Below, one piece after another: positions 1-8,507 of a DNA stretch of 64,000 nt. The notes beneath the pieces are model-generated. The model made no database searches. It saw only the letters and a program-made list of their open reading frames with translations, and was not told where the DNA came from. The position numbers and the translations under genes were made by a program. Every line of letters begins with the position of its first letter. The first letter of the stretch is position 1. Source of the stretch: Ruminococcus sp. GTDB lineage: Bacteria > Bacillota > Clostridia > Oscillospirales > Ruminococcaceae. Location: the NCBI GenBank assembly GCA_029060755.1, contig JAIDTI010000083.1:1-64000 (forward strand), given 5' to 3'.

Positions 1-24
1 CCCCGCCACCCCCGACTCATGAGC

Positions 25-58
25 GTCTCGTGGGCTCGGAGACGTGCATAAGAGACAG
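25..58 (+). other. Nextera transposase adapter remnant (artefact)
   Basis: The 34 bases match the Illumina Nextera read-2 adapter plus mosaic end (ending AAGAGACAG) at all but two positions, 43 and 47, both C where the adapter has T. Natural DNA is a very unlikely source. The 24 bases before it are GC-rich and unlike the rest of the window, so they are probably artefactual too. Genuine genome sequence probably starts at about base 59. Confidence 0.93.
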
Positions 59-68
59 GGGTGATTTC

Positions 69-569
69 GTGAAAAAATCAATTGCAATATCAATAATCAT
101 TCTGCTTATACCTGTTATGCCCGCACTTGTCATAAGCGGTCTGTCTTCAAATTCTGATTTGGACGAAGGTTCTCGTATGGGATTAGTTTCTTGTTCATTT
201 GCGTTTATTGAACAGATTTTTTGTGCAATTGCATCAATTATTTTACTGATTGTTTTTGACTGCCGATATCGACAGCGTAACAGAGAGTGTATTGGATATG
301 TTATAACATCATCATTTCTGAATATACCGACTTTTGCGCTGATTATAATGAGAATCGCAAGTTATTTAATTAATCCGTCAGGGATTTATCACAATAATGG
401 AAATGAATATAATTATTGGTCTGCATGGGCAGATGAGATAAATAGTTTGTTTGGAGTTGTCGCTATCGGAATATGTGTTCTGTTATGTTCAGTTGCAACA
501 GTCAGTGTACTTATAAAATTCTGTCATATTAATCACCAGCTTAAAAATCCAAATTATGTGTATAAATAG
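69..569 (+). CDS. Small polytopic membrane protein of unknown function
   Basis: I do not recognise this 166-residue protein. It has a Lys pair followed by four hydrophobic stretches, at about residues 4-25, 42-68, 80-105 and 133-160, so it is predicted to sit in the cytoplasmic membrane. I start it at GTG 69, because the longer reading frame begins inside the Nextera adapter. A GGGTGATTT sequence just upstream resembles the ribosome sites of other genes here (for example before 50792 and 51600). The true upstream context is missing because the contig begins here. A hairpin terminator follows directly, so it is the last gene of its transcript. Start moderately sure, function unknown. Confidence 0.6.
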   Translation: MKKSIAISIIILLIPVMPALVISGLSSNSDLDEGSRMGLVSCSFAFIEQIFCAIASIILLIVFDCRYRQRNRECIGYVITSSFLNIPTFALIIMRIASYLINPSGIYHNNGNEYNYWSAWADEINSLFGVVAIGICVLLCSVATVSVLIKFCHINHQLKNPNYVYK

Positions 570-598
570 CAGTCCTGAAAAATCAGGGCTGTTTTATT
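570..598 (+). terminator. Rho-independent terminator after the membrane protein
   Basis: CAGTCCTGA and TCAGGGCTG form a 9-bp stem (one G-U pair) around a short A-rich loop, followed by TTTTATT. It directly follows the stop codon of the preceding gene and separates it from the aconitase promoter. Confidence 0.8.
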
Positions 599-646
599 AT
601 ACTAACAAATATAAAAAGCATGACTGATTTTTACATTGTTTATTTA

Positions 647-675
647 TTGACAAACTTGCTGAAATGGTGTAAAAT
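647..675 (+). promoter_or_regulatory. Sigma-A promoter of the aconitase operon
   Basis: TTGACA (647-652) and TAAAAT (670-675) are separated by exactly 17 bp. The start codon of the aconitase gene lies 33 bases downstream with an AAAGGA ribosome site. No Rex-like palindrome was seen around it. Confidence 0.82.
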
Positions 676-707
676 ATAATTATCAAAACCGAAAGGAATG
701 ATTAAAA

Positions 708-2645
708 ATGGGTTTAACACTTACAGAAAAAATATTAAAGGCTCACCTTGTTGATGGTGAGTATGTAAAGGGTCAGGAAATCGGAATTAAAATCGACCAG
801 ACTCTTACGCAGGATGCTACAGGTACTATGGCATATCTTGAATTTGAGGCTATGGGCGTACCAAGAGTAAAAACAGAGCGTTCAGTTGCTTATATCGACC
901 ATAATACACTCCAGAGCGGATTTGAAAATGCAGACGACCATCGCTTTATTGGCAGTGCAGCTAAAAAGCATGGCATCTATTTTTCACGTCCCGGAAACGG
1001 CATCTGTCATCAGGTACACCTTGAAAGATTCGGTATACCCGGAAAAACTCTTATCGGTTCAGACAGCCATACTCCAACTGGTGGCGGTATCGGTATGATT
1101 GCTATCGGAGCAGGCGGACTTGATGTTGCTGTTGCAATGGGTGGTGGTGCATATTACATAACCTGTCCTAAAGTTGTAAAAGTAAATCTTACAGGAAAGC
1201 TCAGTCCGTGGGTATCTGCAAAAGACGTTATTCTTGAAGTATTAAAGAGAATGTCTGTTAAAGGCGGTGTAGGAAAGGTTATTGAATACGTTGGAGAGGG
1301 TGTAAAGACACTTTCTGTTCCTGAACGTGCAACAATAACAAATATGGGTGCTGAACTTGGTGCAACTACTTCTATTTTCCCGTCTGATGAAATTACAAAG
1401 CAGTTTCTTGAAGCACAGAAGCGCGGTGAAGTATGGACTCCTCTTTCAGCTGACGAAGATGCAGAGTACGACGAAGAAATCAATATCAATCTCAGTGAAC
1501 TTGTACCGCTTGCAGCTTGTCCGCACTCTCCTGACAATGTAAAGAGTGTCGAGGAAATCGGCAATCTTAAAATCGACCAGGTATGTATCGGCTCATGTAC
1601 AAACTCATCACTTCTTGATATGCTCAAAGTTGCACACATCTTAAAGGGCAAGACTGTTCACCCTGATGTATCACTTGCAATTGCTCCGGGTTCAAAGCAG
1701 GTTCTTAACATGATGGCTGAAAACGGAGCATTGGCAACTCTTATTGATGCAGGTGCAAGAATACTTGAAAGTGCGTGCGGTCCATGTATTGGTATGGGTC
1801 AGTCACCTAATTCAAAGGGTATTTCACTCCGTACATTCAACAGAAACTTTGAGGGACGTTCAGGAACAAAGGACGGTCAGATTTATCTTGTATCACCTGA
1901 AATGGCTGCAATTTCAGCTATAAATGGTTATCTTACAGACCCACGTGAAATAGGTGAAATGCCTGAATTTAAGCTTCCTGATGAGTTTACAATCAATGAC
2001 AATATGGTTGTACCGCCTGCACCTGTTGAGGAAATGGACAAGGTAGAAATTCTTAGAGGACCAAATATCAAGCCATATCCTGAAACTTCACCACTTCTTG
2101 AAACAATTGATGCTCCTGTATCACTGAAAGTCGGCGACAATATCACTACAGACCATATTATGCCTGCTGGTTCAAAGATACTTCCTCTCCGTTCAAATGT
2201 ACCGAAGATTTCGCAGTATTGCTTTGCTGTATGTGACGAAAGTTTCCCGAAACGTGCTGAACGTCTTGGCAAGAGTATTATTGTTGGCGGTTCAAACTAT
2301 GGACAAGGTTCATCACGTGAACACGCAGCACTTGCTCCGCTTTATCTTGGTGTAAAGGCTGTACTTGTCAAGTCATTTGCAAGAATCCACCGTGCTAATC
2401 TCATAAATGCAGGTATTCTTCCGCTTACTTTTGTAAATGAAGCTGATTACGATAAAATCAATGAGGGTGATGAACTTCTTCTCGCTGACATCAGAAAAGC
2501 TGTTGCAGAGGGCAAAACAGAACTTACAGTAATTGACAAGACAAACGGTGCTGAAATTCCTGTACTCTGCGAACTTTCTGGACGTACAAAGGATATTATC
2601 CTTGCAGGCGGACTTCTTGACTACACAAGAGAGAGCATGAAGTAA
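708..2645 (+). CDS. acn: Aconitate hydratase (aconitase)
   Basis: Interconverts citrate and isocitrate through cis-aconitate with a [4Fe-4S] cluster; cytoplasmic. The 645-residue length fits the short single-chain aconitases related to fused LeuC/LeuD-type dehydratases, not the ~900-residue AcnA. The three cluster cysteines are visible: one in GSCTNSS at about residue 296 and two in CGPCIGMG at about 356 and 359. A GSDSHTPTGGG substrate loop lies near residue 118, and the C-terminal swivel domain carries GSNYGQGSSREHAAL. It heads a same-strand run with isocitrate dehydrogenase and Rex, consistent with an oxidative arm to 2-oxoglutarate. Family assignment is firm. Confidence 0.96.
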   Translation: MGLTLTEKILKAHLVDGEYVKGQEIGIKIDQTLTQDATGTMAYLEFEAMGVPRVKTERSVAYIDHNTLQSGFENADDHRFIGSAAKKHGIYFSRPGNGICHQVHLERFGIPGKTLIGSDSHTPTGGGIGMIAIGAGGLDVAVAMGGGAYYITCPKVVKVNLTGKLSPWVSAKDVILEVLKRMSVKGGVGKVIEYVGEGVKTLSVPERATITNMGAELGATTSIFPSDEITKQFLEAQKRGEVWTPLSADEDAEYDEEININLSELVPLAACPHSPDNVKSVEEIGNLKIDQVCIGSCTNSSLLDMLKVAHILKGKTVHPDVSLAIAPGSKQVLNMMAENGALATLIDAGARILESACGPCIGMGQSPNSKGISLRTFNRNFEGRSGTKDGQIYLVSPEMAAISAINGYLTDPREIGEMPEFKLPDEFTINDNMVVPPAPVEEMDKVEILRGPNIKPYPETSPLLETIDAPVSLKVGDNITTDHIMPAGSKILPLRSNVPKISQYCFAVCDESFPKRAERLGKSIIVGGSNYGQGSSREHAALAPLYLGVKAVLVKSFARIHRANLINAGILPLTFVNEADYDKINEGDELLLADIRKAVAEGKTELTVIDKTNGAEIPVLCELSGRTKDIILAGGLLDYTRESMK

Positions 2646-2649
2646 TAAC

Positions 2650-2829
2650 TTGGTTGGATTAGTTAAAATACTGATATTCTTTACAGTTTTATTACTGTTT
2701 TTCTGGGGATTGAATATTTATAAGCATATATGTTCCGGCTGGACAAAGTTTCAGAAAGTGACTGATACAGTCGGAGCAGTAATGCTTCTGGGATTTTTGG
2801 TTATGCTGATTATTCCGCTTATGAAATAG
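2650..2829 (+). CDS. Tiny two-helix membrane protein
   Basis: An open frame of 59 codons starts at TTG 2650, four bases after the aconitase stop, and ends ten bases before the next gene. Two hydrophobic stretches (residues 3-20 and about 40-58) flank a short charged loop, which is more structured than a chance frame. There is no clear ribosome site, so it would depend on coupling to aconitase translation. The TTG start and short length would hide it from gene finders. Function unknown; existence is likely but not certain. Confidence 0.42.
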   Translation: MVGLVKILIFFTVLLLFFWGLNIYKHICSGWTKFQKVTDTVGAVMLLGFLVMLIIPLMK

Positions 2830-2838
2830 GGTGATATT

Positions 2839-3237
2839 ATGGGATTACGGGACGATATTAAAGAATCAATAGACAGTATTAATGAAGATGTAGAAATCGA
2901 AACATGGCGAAACAAAAAACAACCTGAAAAATATGCAGGATTCGGCAACAGAGGAACGCCCGAAGGTGATGCATGGTTTAAAATGATGATACCACACCTT
3001 ATCGGTTTCGGAATCGGTCTTGCTGTAGCAAGACTTTTCAGCTGTAAGTTTGTCGGATATATAGTTTTCGGCTTGATATTTGCGTATCTTACCGGAGTTT
3101 ACAAAAGTCACACATCTGACAGAATTTCATGGAAATACGCATTTATCAAAAATGCACTTCTTTTATTCAGGTGGATTTTAATAGCTGTTCTGGCTCTTAT
3201 TCTTGGTTTCGTTATGAATAAATATGATATAAATTAA
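2839..3237 (+). CDS. Small membrane protein, unknown family
   Basis: A 132-residue protein with a charged N-terminal half (about 45 residues) and three hydrophobic segments near residues 50-66, 68-86 and 105-127. The start is ATG 2839, preceded by AGGGTGAT. It sits between aconitase and a TraX-like gene, on the same strand with small gaps, so it may be co-transcribed with the TCA genes, though nothing in it suggests a metabolic role. I do not recognise a named domain. Confidence 0.65.
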   Translation: MGLRDDIKESIDSINEDVEIETWRNKKQPEKYAGFGNRGTPEGDAWFKMMIPHLIGFGIGLAVARLFSCKFVGYIVFGLIFAYLTGVYKSHTSDRISWKYAFIKNALLLFRWILIAVLALILGFVMNKYDIN

Positions 3238-3285
3238 CTTTGTAGTTACAAAGAAAAGCAGATTCAACAGAAATGAGGGGATAGC

Positions 3286-4011
3286 ATACAGACAAAAAAA
3301 TCAGGCATATCAGGTTCAGACCTGAAATATATCGCCATTCTTGCAATGCTTATAGACCACACTGCACATATATTTGTGCCATATGGAACACTTCTCTATA
3401 CGTGTATGAGGTTTGTTGGCAGAACTACTGCTCCTGTAATGTGCTTTTTCATTTCCGAAGGCTACCACCACACAAGAAATCTGAAAAAATATTTTCAGCG
3501 TATGGCGGTTTTTGCGGTTATTTCACACTTTGCTTTTTCGTTCTGTTTCAGGAGTAATCTACTTGACTTCGGAACGTCAAGTATGATTACAACGCTTTTA
3601 CTCAGTCTTTTTGCAGTTCACGTACTGAACAGCGAAAAATTTGACAAGGCATACAAATTGCCTTTACTTCTTTTTATAGCATATCTGGCACAGCATTGCG
3701 ACTGGGGATATGAAGCAGTAATATATACTCTTGTCTTTGAAATTGCAAGGGAAAGCCGAAAAAAACAATTAACCGCATATACTGGAGCAATTTTAGTCTT
3801 TAAAATAATACCTTTTATTTCAGCAATATTCAGCGATATATCTTATTTTTTTACAAACTGGCAACAGCTTGGTGTAATTCTTCCGATACCGCTTATTCTT
3901 CTGTATAACGGTGAAAGAGGCGGAGGAAAATATACTAAATGGGTGTTCTACATCTTCTATCCCGCACATCTTATTTTATTAGGCTATCTGAATATCAGGT
4001 ATATTTTATAG
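3286..4011 (+). CDS. TraX-family integral membrane protein
   Basis: The N-terminus, with a GxSGSxLKxIAxxxMLIDHTAH pattern, is typical of the TraX family. TraX acetylates F pilin; most chromosomal homologues in Firmicutes have no defined substrate. The family signature begins well before the first ATG (3346). The open frame reaches back to a stop at 3274-3276, and the only place with a good ribosome site (GAGGGG, 3275-3280, 5-base spacer) is an ATA codon at 3286. I therefore propose a 241-residue protein starting at ATA; no ATG, GTG or TTG lies in frame upstream of 3346. About eight to ten hydrophobic helices follow. Family 0.85, start uncertain. Confidence 0.8.
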   Translation: MQTKKSGISGSDLKYIAILAMLIDHTAHIFVPYGTLLYTCMRFVGRTTAPVMCFFISEGYHHTRNLKKYFQRMAVFAVISHFAFSFCFRSNLLDFGTSSMITTLLLSLFAVHVLNSEKFDKAYKLPLLLFIAYLAQHCDWGYEAVIYTLVFEIARESRKKQLTAYTGAILVFKIIPFISAIFSDISYFFTNWQQLGVILPIPLILLYNGERGGGKYTKWVFYIFYPAHLILLGYLNIRYIL

Positions 4012-4056
4012 TGGAGAAAAGCAGATAGTTTAAATATTTTATGGAGGTATAAACCA

Positions 4057-5268
4057 ATGGCAAAAATTATTATGAAAACACCGCTTGTTGAAATGGACGG
4101 CGATGAAATGACAAGAGTTCTCTGGCAGTGGATAAAGGATATTCTTCTTACTCCATATGTTGAACTCAATACAGAATACTATGATTTAGGTCTTGAACAC
4201 AGAGAGGCTACAAAAGACAAGGTTACAATGGATTCAGCAGAGGCTACAAAAAAATACGGTGTTGCTGTAAAATGTGCTACAATCACACCAAATGCTGCAC
4301 GTATGCCCGAATATAACCTTACGCAGATGTGGAAGTCTCCTAATGGTACTATCAGGGCTGCTCTTGACGGTACAGTTTTCAGAACTCCTATTATCGTAAA
4401 GGGCATTGAGCCATATATTCCTACATGGACAAAGCCTATTACAATTGCACGTCATGCTTACGGCGACGTTTACAAGAATACTGAAATGCGTGTTGAAAAA
4501 GGCTGTAAGGCTGAACTTGTTGTTACAGATGAAAACGGCAATGAAACAAGAGAACTTATACACGATTTTTCAAAGTGTGATGGTATCATTCAGGGACTTC
4601 ACAATCTTGATGATTCCATTGCAGGATTTGCAAGAGCTTGTCTGAATTATGGTCTTGACCTGAAACAAGATGTATGGTTTGCATCAAAAGATACAATTTC
4701 CAAAAAATATGACCACAGATTCAAGGATATTTTCACAGAAATTTACGAAAATGAATATAAGGAGAAGTACGAAGCCGCAGGTATTGAGTATTTCTATACA
4801 CTTATTGATGATGCTGTTGCACGTGTAATCCGTTCAAACGGCGGATATATCTGGGCTTGCAAGAACTACGATGGTGACGTTATGTCCGATATGGTTTCAA
4901 CAGCTTATGGCAGTCTTGCTATGATGACTTCCGTACTTGTTTCACCGGACGGAATTTATGAGTATGAGGCTGCACATGGTACAGTACAGCGTCACTATTA
5001 TAAGTATCTCAAAGGTGAGGAGACCTCCACAAACTCTGTTGCAACTATTTTTGCATGGAGCGGTGCATTACGCAAGAGAGGTGAGCTTGACAATACACCT
5101 GAACTTTGTGATTTTGCTGATAAGCTTGAAAAGGCTACAATTCAGACTATTGAAAGCGGTGTAATGACAGGCGACTTATATCTTATCTCAAAACTTGAAA
5201 ATAAGAGAAAGGTTGATTCAAAAACATTCCTTGAGGAAATCAAAATCAATCTTGACAAACTTATGTAA
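4057..5268 (+). CDS. icd: Isocitrate dehydrogenase, NADP type
   Basis: Oxidatively decarboxylates isocitrate to 2-oxoglutarate, making NADPH. The 403-residue protein is the eukaryote-like homodimeric type II enzyme, recognisable from [16 protein letters not shown] at about residues 13-28, the [10 protein letters not shown] segment, SPNGTIR (substrate Ser and Asn) and the [11 protein letters not shown] cofactor segment near 305. ATG 4057 has a GGAGGT ribosome site 8 bases upstream. It lies downstream of aconitase and directly upstream of rex. No citrate synthase or 2-oxoglutarate dehydrogenase gene is in the window, so this arm probably stops at 2-oxoglutarate for glutamate synthesis. Confidence 0.96.
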   Translation: MAKIIMKTPLVEMDGDEMTRVLWQWIKDILLTPYVELNTEYYDLGLEHREATKDKVTMDSAEATKKYGVAVKCATITPNAARMPEYNLTQMWKSPNGTIRAALDGTVFRTPIIVKGIEPYIPTWTKPITIARHAYGDVYKNTEMRVEKGCKAELVVTDENGNETRELIHDFSKCDGIIQGLHNLDDSIAGFARACLNYGLDLKQDVWFASKDTISKKYDHRFKDIFTEIYENEYKEKYEAAGIEYFYTLIDDAVARVIRSNGGYIWACKNYDGDVMSDMVSTAYGSLAMMTSVLVSPDGIYEYEAAHGTVQRHYYKYLKGEETSTNSVATIFAWSGALRKRGELDNTPELCDFADKLEKATIQTIESGVMTGDLYLISKLENKRKVDSKTFLEEIKINLDKLM

Positions 5269-5289
5269 CTGAACAGAAAGGCAATAAAA

Positions 5290-5928
5290 ATGTCAAAAGA
5301 TGCAATCTCAAATTCCGTAATAAGACGACTGCCGAGATATTACCGTTTTCTTGGCGAACTTGAAGCAAATGGATATGTGCGAATCTCATCAAGAGAACTT
5401 GCCGAAAAAATGGGACTTACCGCATCACAGATTCGTCAGGATTTCAACTGTTTCGGTGAATTTGGACAACAGGGCTATGGCTATAATGTCAGCGGTTTAA
5501 GAGATGAAATCGGAAAAATACTTGGACTTGACAAAACAACTCCCATGATTCTTTTAGGTGCTGGAAATCTTGGCAGAGCTATTGCATCACATATTGATTT
5601 TCAGAGCAAAGGCTTTGAACTTGTCGGAATTTTTGATGCAAACCCCGATATTATCGGAAAAAAAATCGGCAGTATAATAGTAAGCAATATCAGTGAACTT
5701 GAAAATTTCTGCAACAGAAATCACCCTGTTTCTGCCATTCTCTGTATTCCGAGAGATTCAGCTATAAAAGAAACTGAACGTCTTATAAATCTTGGTATAC
5801 GGGCATTCTGGAATTTCACTCATTATGACCTTAGAATCAATCATGAAAATATTGCTGTTGAAAATGTTCATCTTGGCGACAGTCTTACAACACTTTCCTA
5901 TGCTATTAAATCAGATTATCCGGATTGA
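5290..5928 (+). CDS. rex: Redox-sensing transcriptional repressor Rex
   Basis: Rex binds DNA when the NADH/NAD+ ratio is low and is released by NADH, controlling fermentation and electron-transfer genes. The 212 residues show an N-terminal winged helix (SVIRRLPRYYRFL, then the recognition segment LTASQIRQDFNCFG at about 43-57) and a Rossmann domain with GAGNLGRAI at about 89-97. ATG 5290 has a GAAAGG ribosome site. The gene lies 21 bases after icd and upstream of a fumC/Hdr/fumarate reductase operon that carries a Rex-like palindrome, so local control is probable. Confidence 0.96.
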   Translation: MSKDAISNSVIRRLPRYYRFLGELEANGYVRISSRELAEKMGLTASQIRQDFNCFGEFGQQGYGYNVSGLRDEIGKILGLDKTTPMILLGAGNLGRAIASHIDFQSKGFELVGIFDANPDIIGKKIGSIIVSNISELENFCNRNHPVSAILCIPRDSAIKETERLINLGIRAFWNFTHYDLRINHENIAVENVHLGDSLTTLSYAIKSDYPD

Positions 5929-5934
5929 CTTATT

Positions 5935-5964
5935 TTTTCAGCAGGGTTTTTTCCCTGCTGAAAA
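5935..5964 (+). terminator. Hairpin terminator after rex
   Basis: TTTTCAGCAGGG and CCCTGCTGAAAA form a perfect 12-bp stem with a T6 loop, seven bases after the rex stop. There is no clean T tract on the + strand after the stem; the A/U-rich stem base may serve instead. Confidence 0.65.
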
Positions 5965-6176
5965 TCTGATTATGTATTTTTTTATATAATCATATTCCAT
6001 AAAAATATGACAAAAAAACAAGGTCTGCTGTATGTAATTGAAAGGCATATTATCTGATTTTTCCATAATGCACGAAAATCAGCCGATTAAGCACAATTTA
6101 TTATATTGCACAGCATTTATTTTTTATATAATTAATATACAAAAATGTATATTTTACAATTCCAAAATAAAAAACA

Positions 6177-6194
6177 TTGTTAATAATATATCAA
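6177..6194. promoter_or_regulatory. Probable Rex operator upstream of fumC
   Basis: The 18-bp site TTGTTAATAATATATCAA matches the clostridial Rex consensus TTGTTAA-N4-TTAACAA at 12 of 14 defined positions. It lies 31 bp upstream of the -35 element of the fumC promoter. A perfect TTAACAA half-site also overlaps the -10 region (6253-6259). Operator function is inferred from the consensus and the neighbouring rex gene. Confidence 0.6.
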
Positions 6195-6224
6195 TATCAG
6201 AATATCTTTATACTAAATCTGTAT

Positions 6225-6253
6225 TTGAAATTTTTCTTGAAAAATGGTATACT
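6225..6253 (+). promoter_or_regulatory. Sigma-A promoter of the fumC-hdr-frd operon
   Basis: TTGAAA (6225-6230), 17-bp spacer, TATACT (6248-6253). A TTAACAA Rex half-site overlaps the 3' end of the -10 box. This is the only strong promoter seen before the ten genes from 6312 to 16432. Confidence 0.78.
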
Positions 6254-6311
6254 TAACAAGGTAACTGAAGTTAACTAAACAGATTTTTTACTGAAAAGGT
6301 GGTAATTTATA

Positions 6312-7688
6312 ATGGATTATCGTATTGAACATGACTCAATGGGAGAAGTTAAAGTTCCAGCCGATAAGTACTGGGCTGCTCAGACAGAGAGAAGTCACGA
6401 AAATTTCCTTATCGGTGTAGGTATTGAAACTATGCCACGTGAGATTACTCATGCATTTGGTATTCTTAAAAAAGCTGCTGCAATTGCAAATCATGCAGTA
6501 AAACCCGAAAAAATGACAGATGAAAAGCTTTCTGCAATTTCTAAGGCTTGTGATGAAGTTATCAGCGGTTCACTCAATGAGCATTTTCCGCTTGTTGTAT
6601 GGCAGACAGGAAGCGGCACACAATCTAATATGAATGCAAATGAAGTTATTGCAAACAGAGGAAACGAAATTGCTGGTGCAAAACTTCTCCACCCGAATGA
6701 TGATATTAATATGAGCCAGTCATCAAATGATACTTTCCCGACAGCTATGCACATTGCTGCAGTTATCGCTCTGGAAGATAAAGTTATTCCAGCTGTTGAT
6801 GTGCTTATTGATACTTTCAAGCGTCTTGAGGAAGAAAATGAGGGTATTGTAAAGAGTGGTCGTACACATTTACAAGATGCTACACCGATTAAGTTCTCAC
6901 AAGAGATTAGCGGTTGGAGAGCATCTCTCGAAAAAGACAAGAAAATGATTCTTAATGCTTGTGAAGAACTCAAAGAACTTGCACTCGGCGGAACAGCAGT
7001 CGGAACAGGTCTTAATGCTCCAAAAGGATTTGCTGAAAAATCAGCAGAAGCAATCAGTCAGCTTACAGGAAAAAACTTTGTAACTGCTCCTAATAAATTC
7101 CACTCACTTACATCAAAAGATGAAATTGTATTTGCTCATGGTGCATTGAAAGCACTTGCTGCTGATATGATGAAAATAGCAAATGATGTGAGATGGCTTG
7201 CATCAGGTCCACGTGACGGACTGGGAGAAATTTTCATTCCTGAAAATGAGCCGGGTTCATCAATCATGCCTGGAAAAGTCAATCCTACACAGTGCGAACA
7301 GGTTACAATGGTAGCTGTACAGGTTATGGGAAATGACGTTGCAGTTGGCATGGCGGCATCACAAGGTAACTTTGAACTCAATGTGTTCATGCCTGTATGT
7401 GCATATAATTTCCTTCAGTCCGCAAGACTTCTTGCTGAATCAATCATTTCATTCAATAAAAATTGTGCTGTCGGAATCAAGGCAAATACAGAAAAGATGC
7501 ATCATAATCTGCATAATTCACTTATGCTTGTTACAGCACTTAATCCATATATCGGCTATGAAAATGCCGCAAAAACTGCTAAAAAGGCATTCAAGGACAA
7601 TATCTCACTTAAAGAAGCCTGCGTTGAACTTGGTTTCCTTACAGCAGAAAAATTTGATGAGGTATTCCACCCTGAACAGATGGTGTGA
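6312..7688 (+). CDS. fumC: Fumarate hydratase, class II
   Basis: Interconverts malate and fumarate without an iron-sulfur cluster. The 458-residue length is standard. The superfamily signature GSSIMPGKVNPTQ is at about residue 316, with SGSGTQSNMN-type (here TGSGTQSNMN) and SSNDTFPTAMH motifs upstream. ATG 6312 follows an AAAGGTGG ribosome site. It heads a long operon: the HdrB gene starts only 24 bases after its stop. Placed before a fumarate reductase, it probably works in the reductive direction, supplying fumarate from malate. Confidence 0.97.
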   Translation: MDYRIEHDSMGEVKVPADKYWAAQTERSHENFLIGVGIETMPREITHAFGILKKAAAIANHAVKPEKMTDEKLSAISKACDEVISGSLNEHFPLVVWQTGSGTQSNMNANEVIANRGNEIAGAKLLHPNDDINMSQSSNDTFPTAMHIAAVIALEDKVIPAVDVLIDTFKRLEEENEGIVKSGRTHLQDATPIKFSQEISGWRASLEKDKKMILNACEELKELALGGTAVGTGLNAPKGFAEKSAEAISQLTGKNFVTAPNKFHSLTSKDEIVFAHGALKALAADMMKIANDVRWLASGPRDGLGEIFIPENEPGSSIMPGKVNPTQCEQVTMVAVQVMGNDVAVGMAASQGNFELNVFMPVCAYNFLQSARLLAESIISFNKNCAVGIKANTEKMHHNLHNSLMLVTALNPYIGYENAAKTAKKAFKDNISLKEACVELGFLTAEKFDEVFHPEQMV

Positions 7689-7712
7689 AAAACTGAGAAA
7701 GGAAAAATACCT

Positions 7713-8507
7713 ATGCAAACTTTTACATATTATCCCGGCTGTACGCTTAGGACAAAAGCCAAAGATTTAGATGCTTATGCACGTTCATCTGCGGAAGCTC
7801 TCGGAATTGCACTTGTTGAGCCTGAAAACTGGCAATGTTGCGGAGGTGCTTATACAACAGCTACAAATGAACCGGCAACAAAACTTTCAGCCGTAAGAAC
7901 TCTTATGTCTGCAAAGGATTCAGAGGGACTTGTTACAGTATGTTCTGCCTGCCACAATGTAATCAAGCAGACAAACTACGATATTTCCCATAATGAAGCA
8001 ATGGCTAACAAAGTGAAGCTGTATCTCGGACTTGACGAAGCATATACAGGTGAGACAACTGTATATCATTATCTTGAGTTGCTCCGTGATGTTGTCGGAT
8101 TTGATAATCTCAAATCCAAAGTTGTAAAGCCGTTCAAAGATAAGAAAATAGCTGCATATTATGGCTGTCTCCTGTTAAGACCCTCAAAGGCTCTTGCTAT
8201 GGACGACCCTGAAAATCCCTCAATTATGGAAGATTTTATCAGGGCAATCGGCGGAACTCCCATAATCTATGCACAGCGCAATGAATGTTGCGGAGGTTAT
8301 ATTACAATGGAGGACAAGGAGCAGGCACATAAAAGAAGCAGTGCTGTTATGGATTCTGCACAGAGTATGGGAGCAGATATGATTATAACAGCTTGTCCGC
8401 TCTGTCTCTATAATTTAAAGAAAAACTCGGGTTCTGATATGCCTGTATACTACTTTACAGAACTTCTTGCCGAAGCACTTGGATTAAAGGAGGGTACAAA
8501 TGAATAA
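7713..8507 (+). CDS. hdrB: HdrB-like heterodisulfide reductase subunit (two CCG domains)
   Basis: In methanogens HdrB holds the noncubane iron-sulfur clusters that reduce a disulfide; bacterial homologues pass electrons to other low-molecular or protein acceptors. The 264 residues contain two complete CCG domains: PGC / WQCCGG / CSACH in the first half and YGC / ECCGGY / CPLC in the second, so all ligand cysteines appear present. ATG 7713 has an AAAGGA site. It overlaps hdrC by 8 bases, as expected for partners. With no coenzyme M/B expected here, the physiological acceptor is unknown; the adjacent fumarate reductase is a candidate route. Confidence 0.9.
   Translation: MQTFTYYPGCTLRTKAKDLDAYARSSAEALGIALVEPENWQCCGGAYTTATNEPATKLSAVRTLMSAKDSEGLVTVCSACHNVIKQTNYDISHNEAMANKVKLYLGLDEAYTGETTVYHYLELLRDVVGFDNLKSKVVKPFKDKKIAAYYGCLLLRPSKALAMDDPENPSIMEDFIRAIGGTPIIYAQRNECCGGYITMEDKEQAHKRSSAVMDSAQSMGADMIITACPLCLYNLKKNSGSDMPVYYFTELLAEALGLKEGTNE

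Larger units (their letters stand above)
5929..6311. other. 383-base AT-rich intergenic control region before fumC
   Basis: No convincing gene is present; a 72-codon frame at 6038-6256 lacks a ribosome site and has random-looking composition. The stretch holds a hairpin just after rex, a Rex-like palindrome at 6177-6194, a sigma-A promoter at 6225-6253, and a short palindrome AGTTAACT at about 6269-6276, between promoter and start codon. Confidence 0.7.

Noticed and set aside
1154-1651. 165-codon minus-strand frame inside aconitase
   Set aside because: Shadow of a certain gene, Ser-rich antisense composition, no ribosome site.
6038-6256. 72-codon frame between rex and fumC
   Set aside because: No ribosome site, random-looking Asn/Ile/Tyr-rich composition from AT-rich DNA, and it overlaps the promoter and operator.
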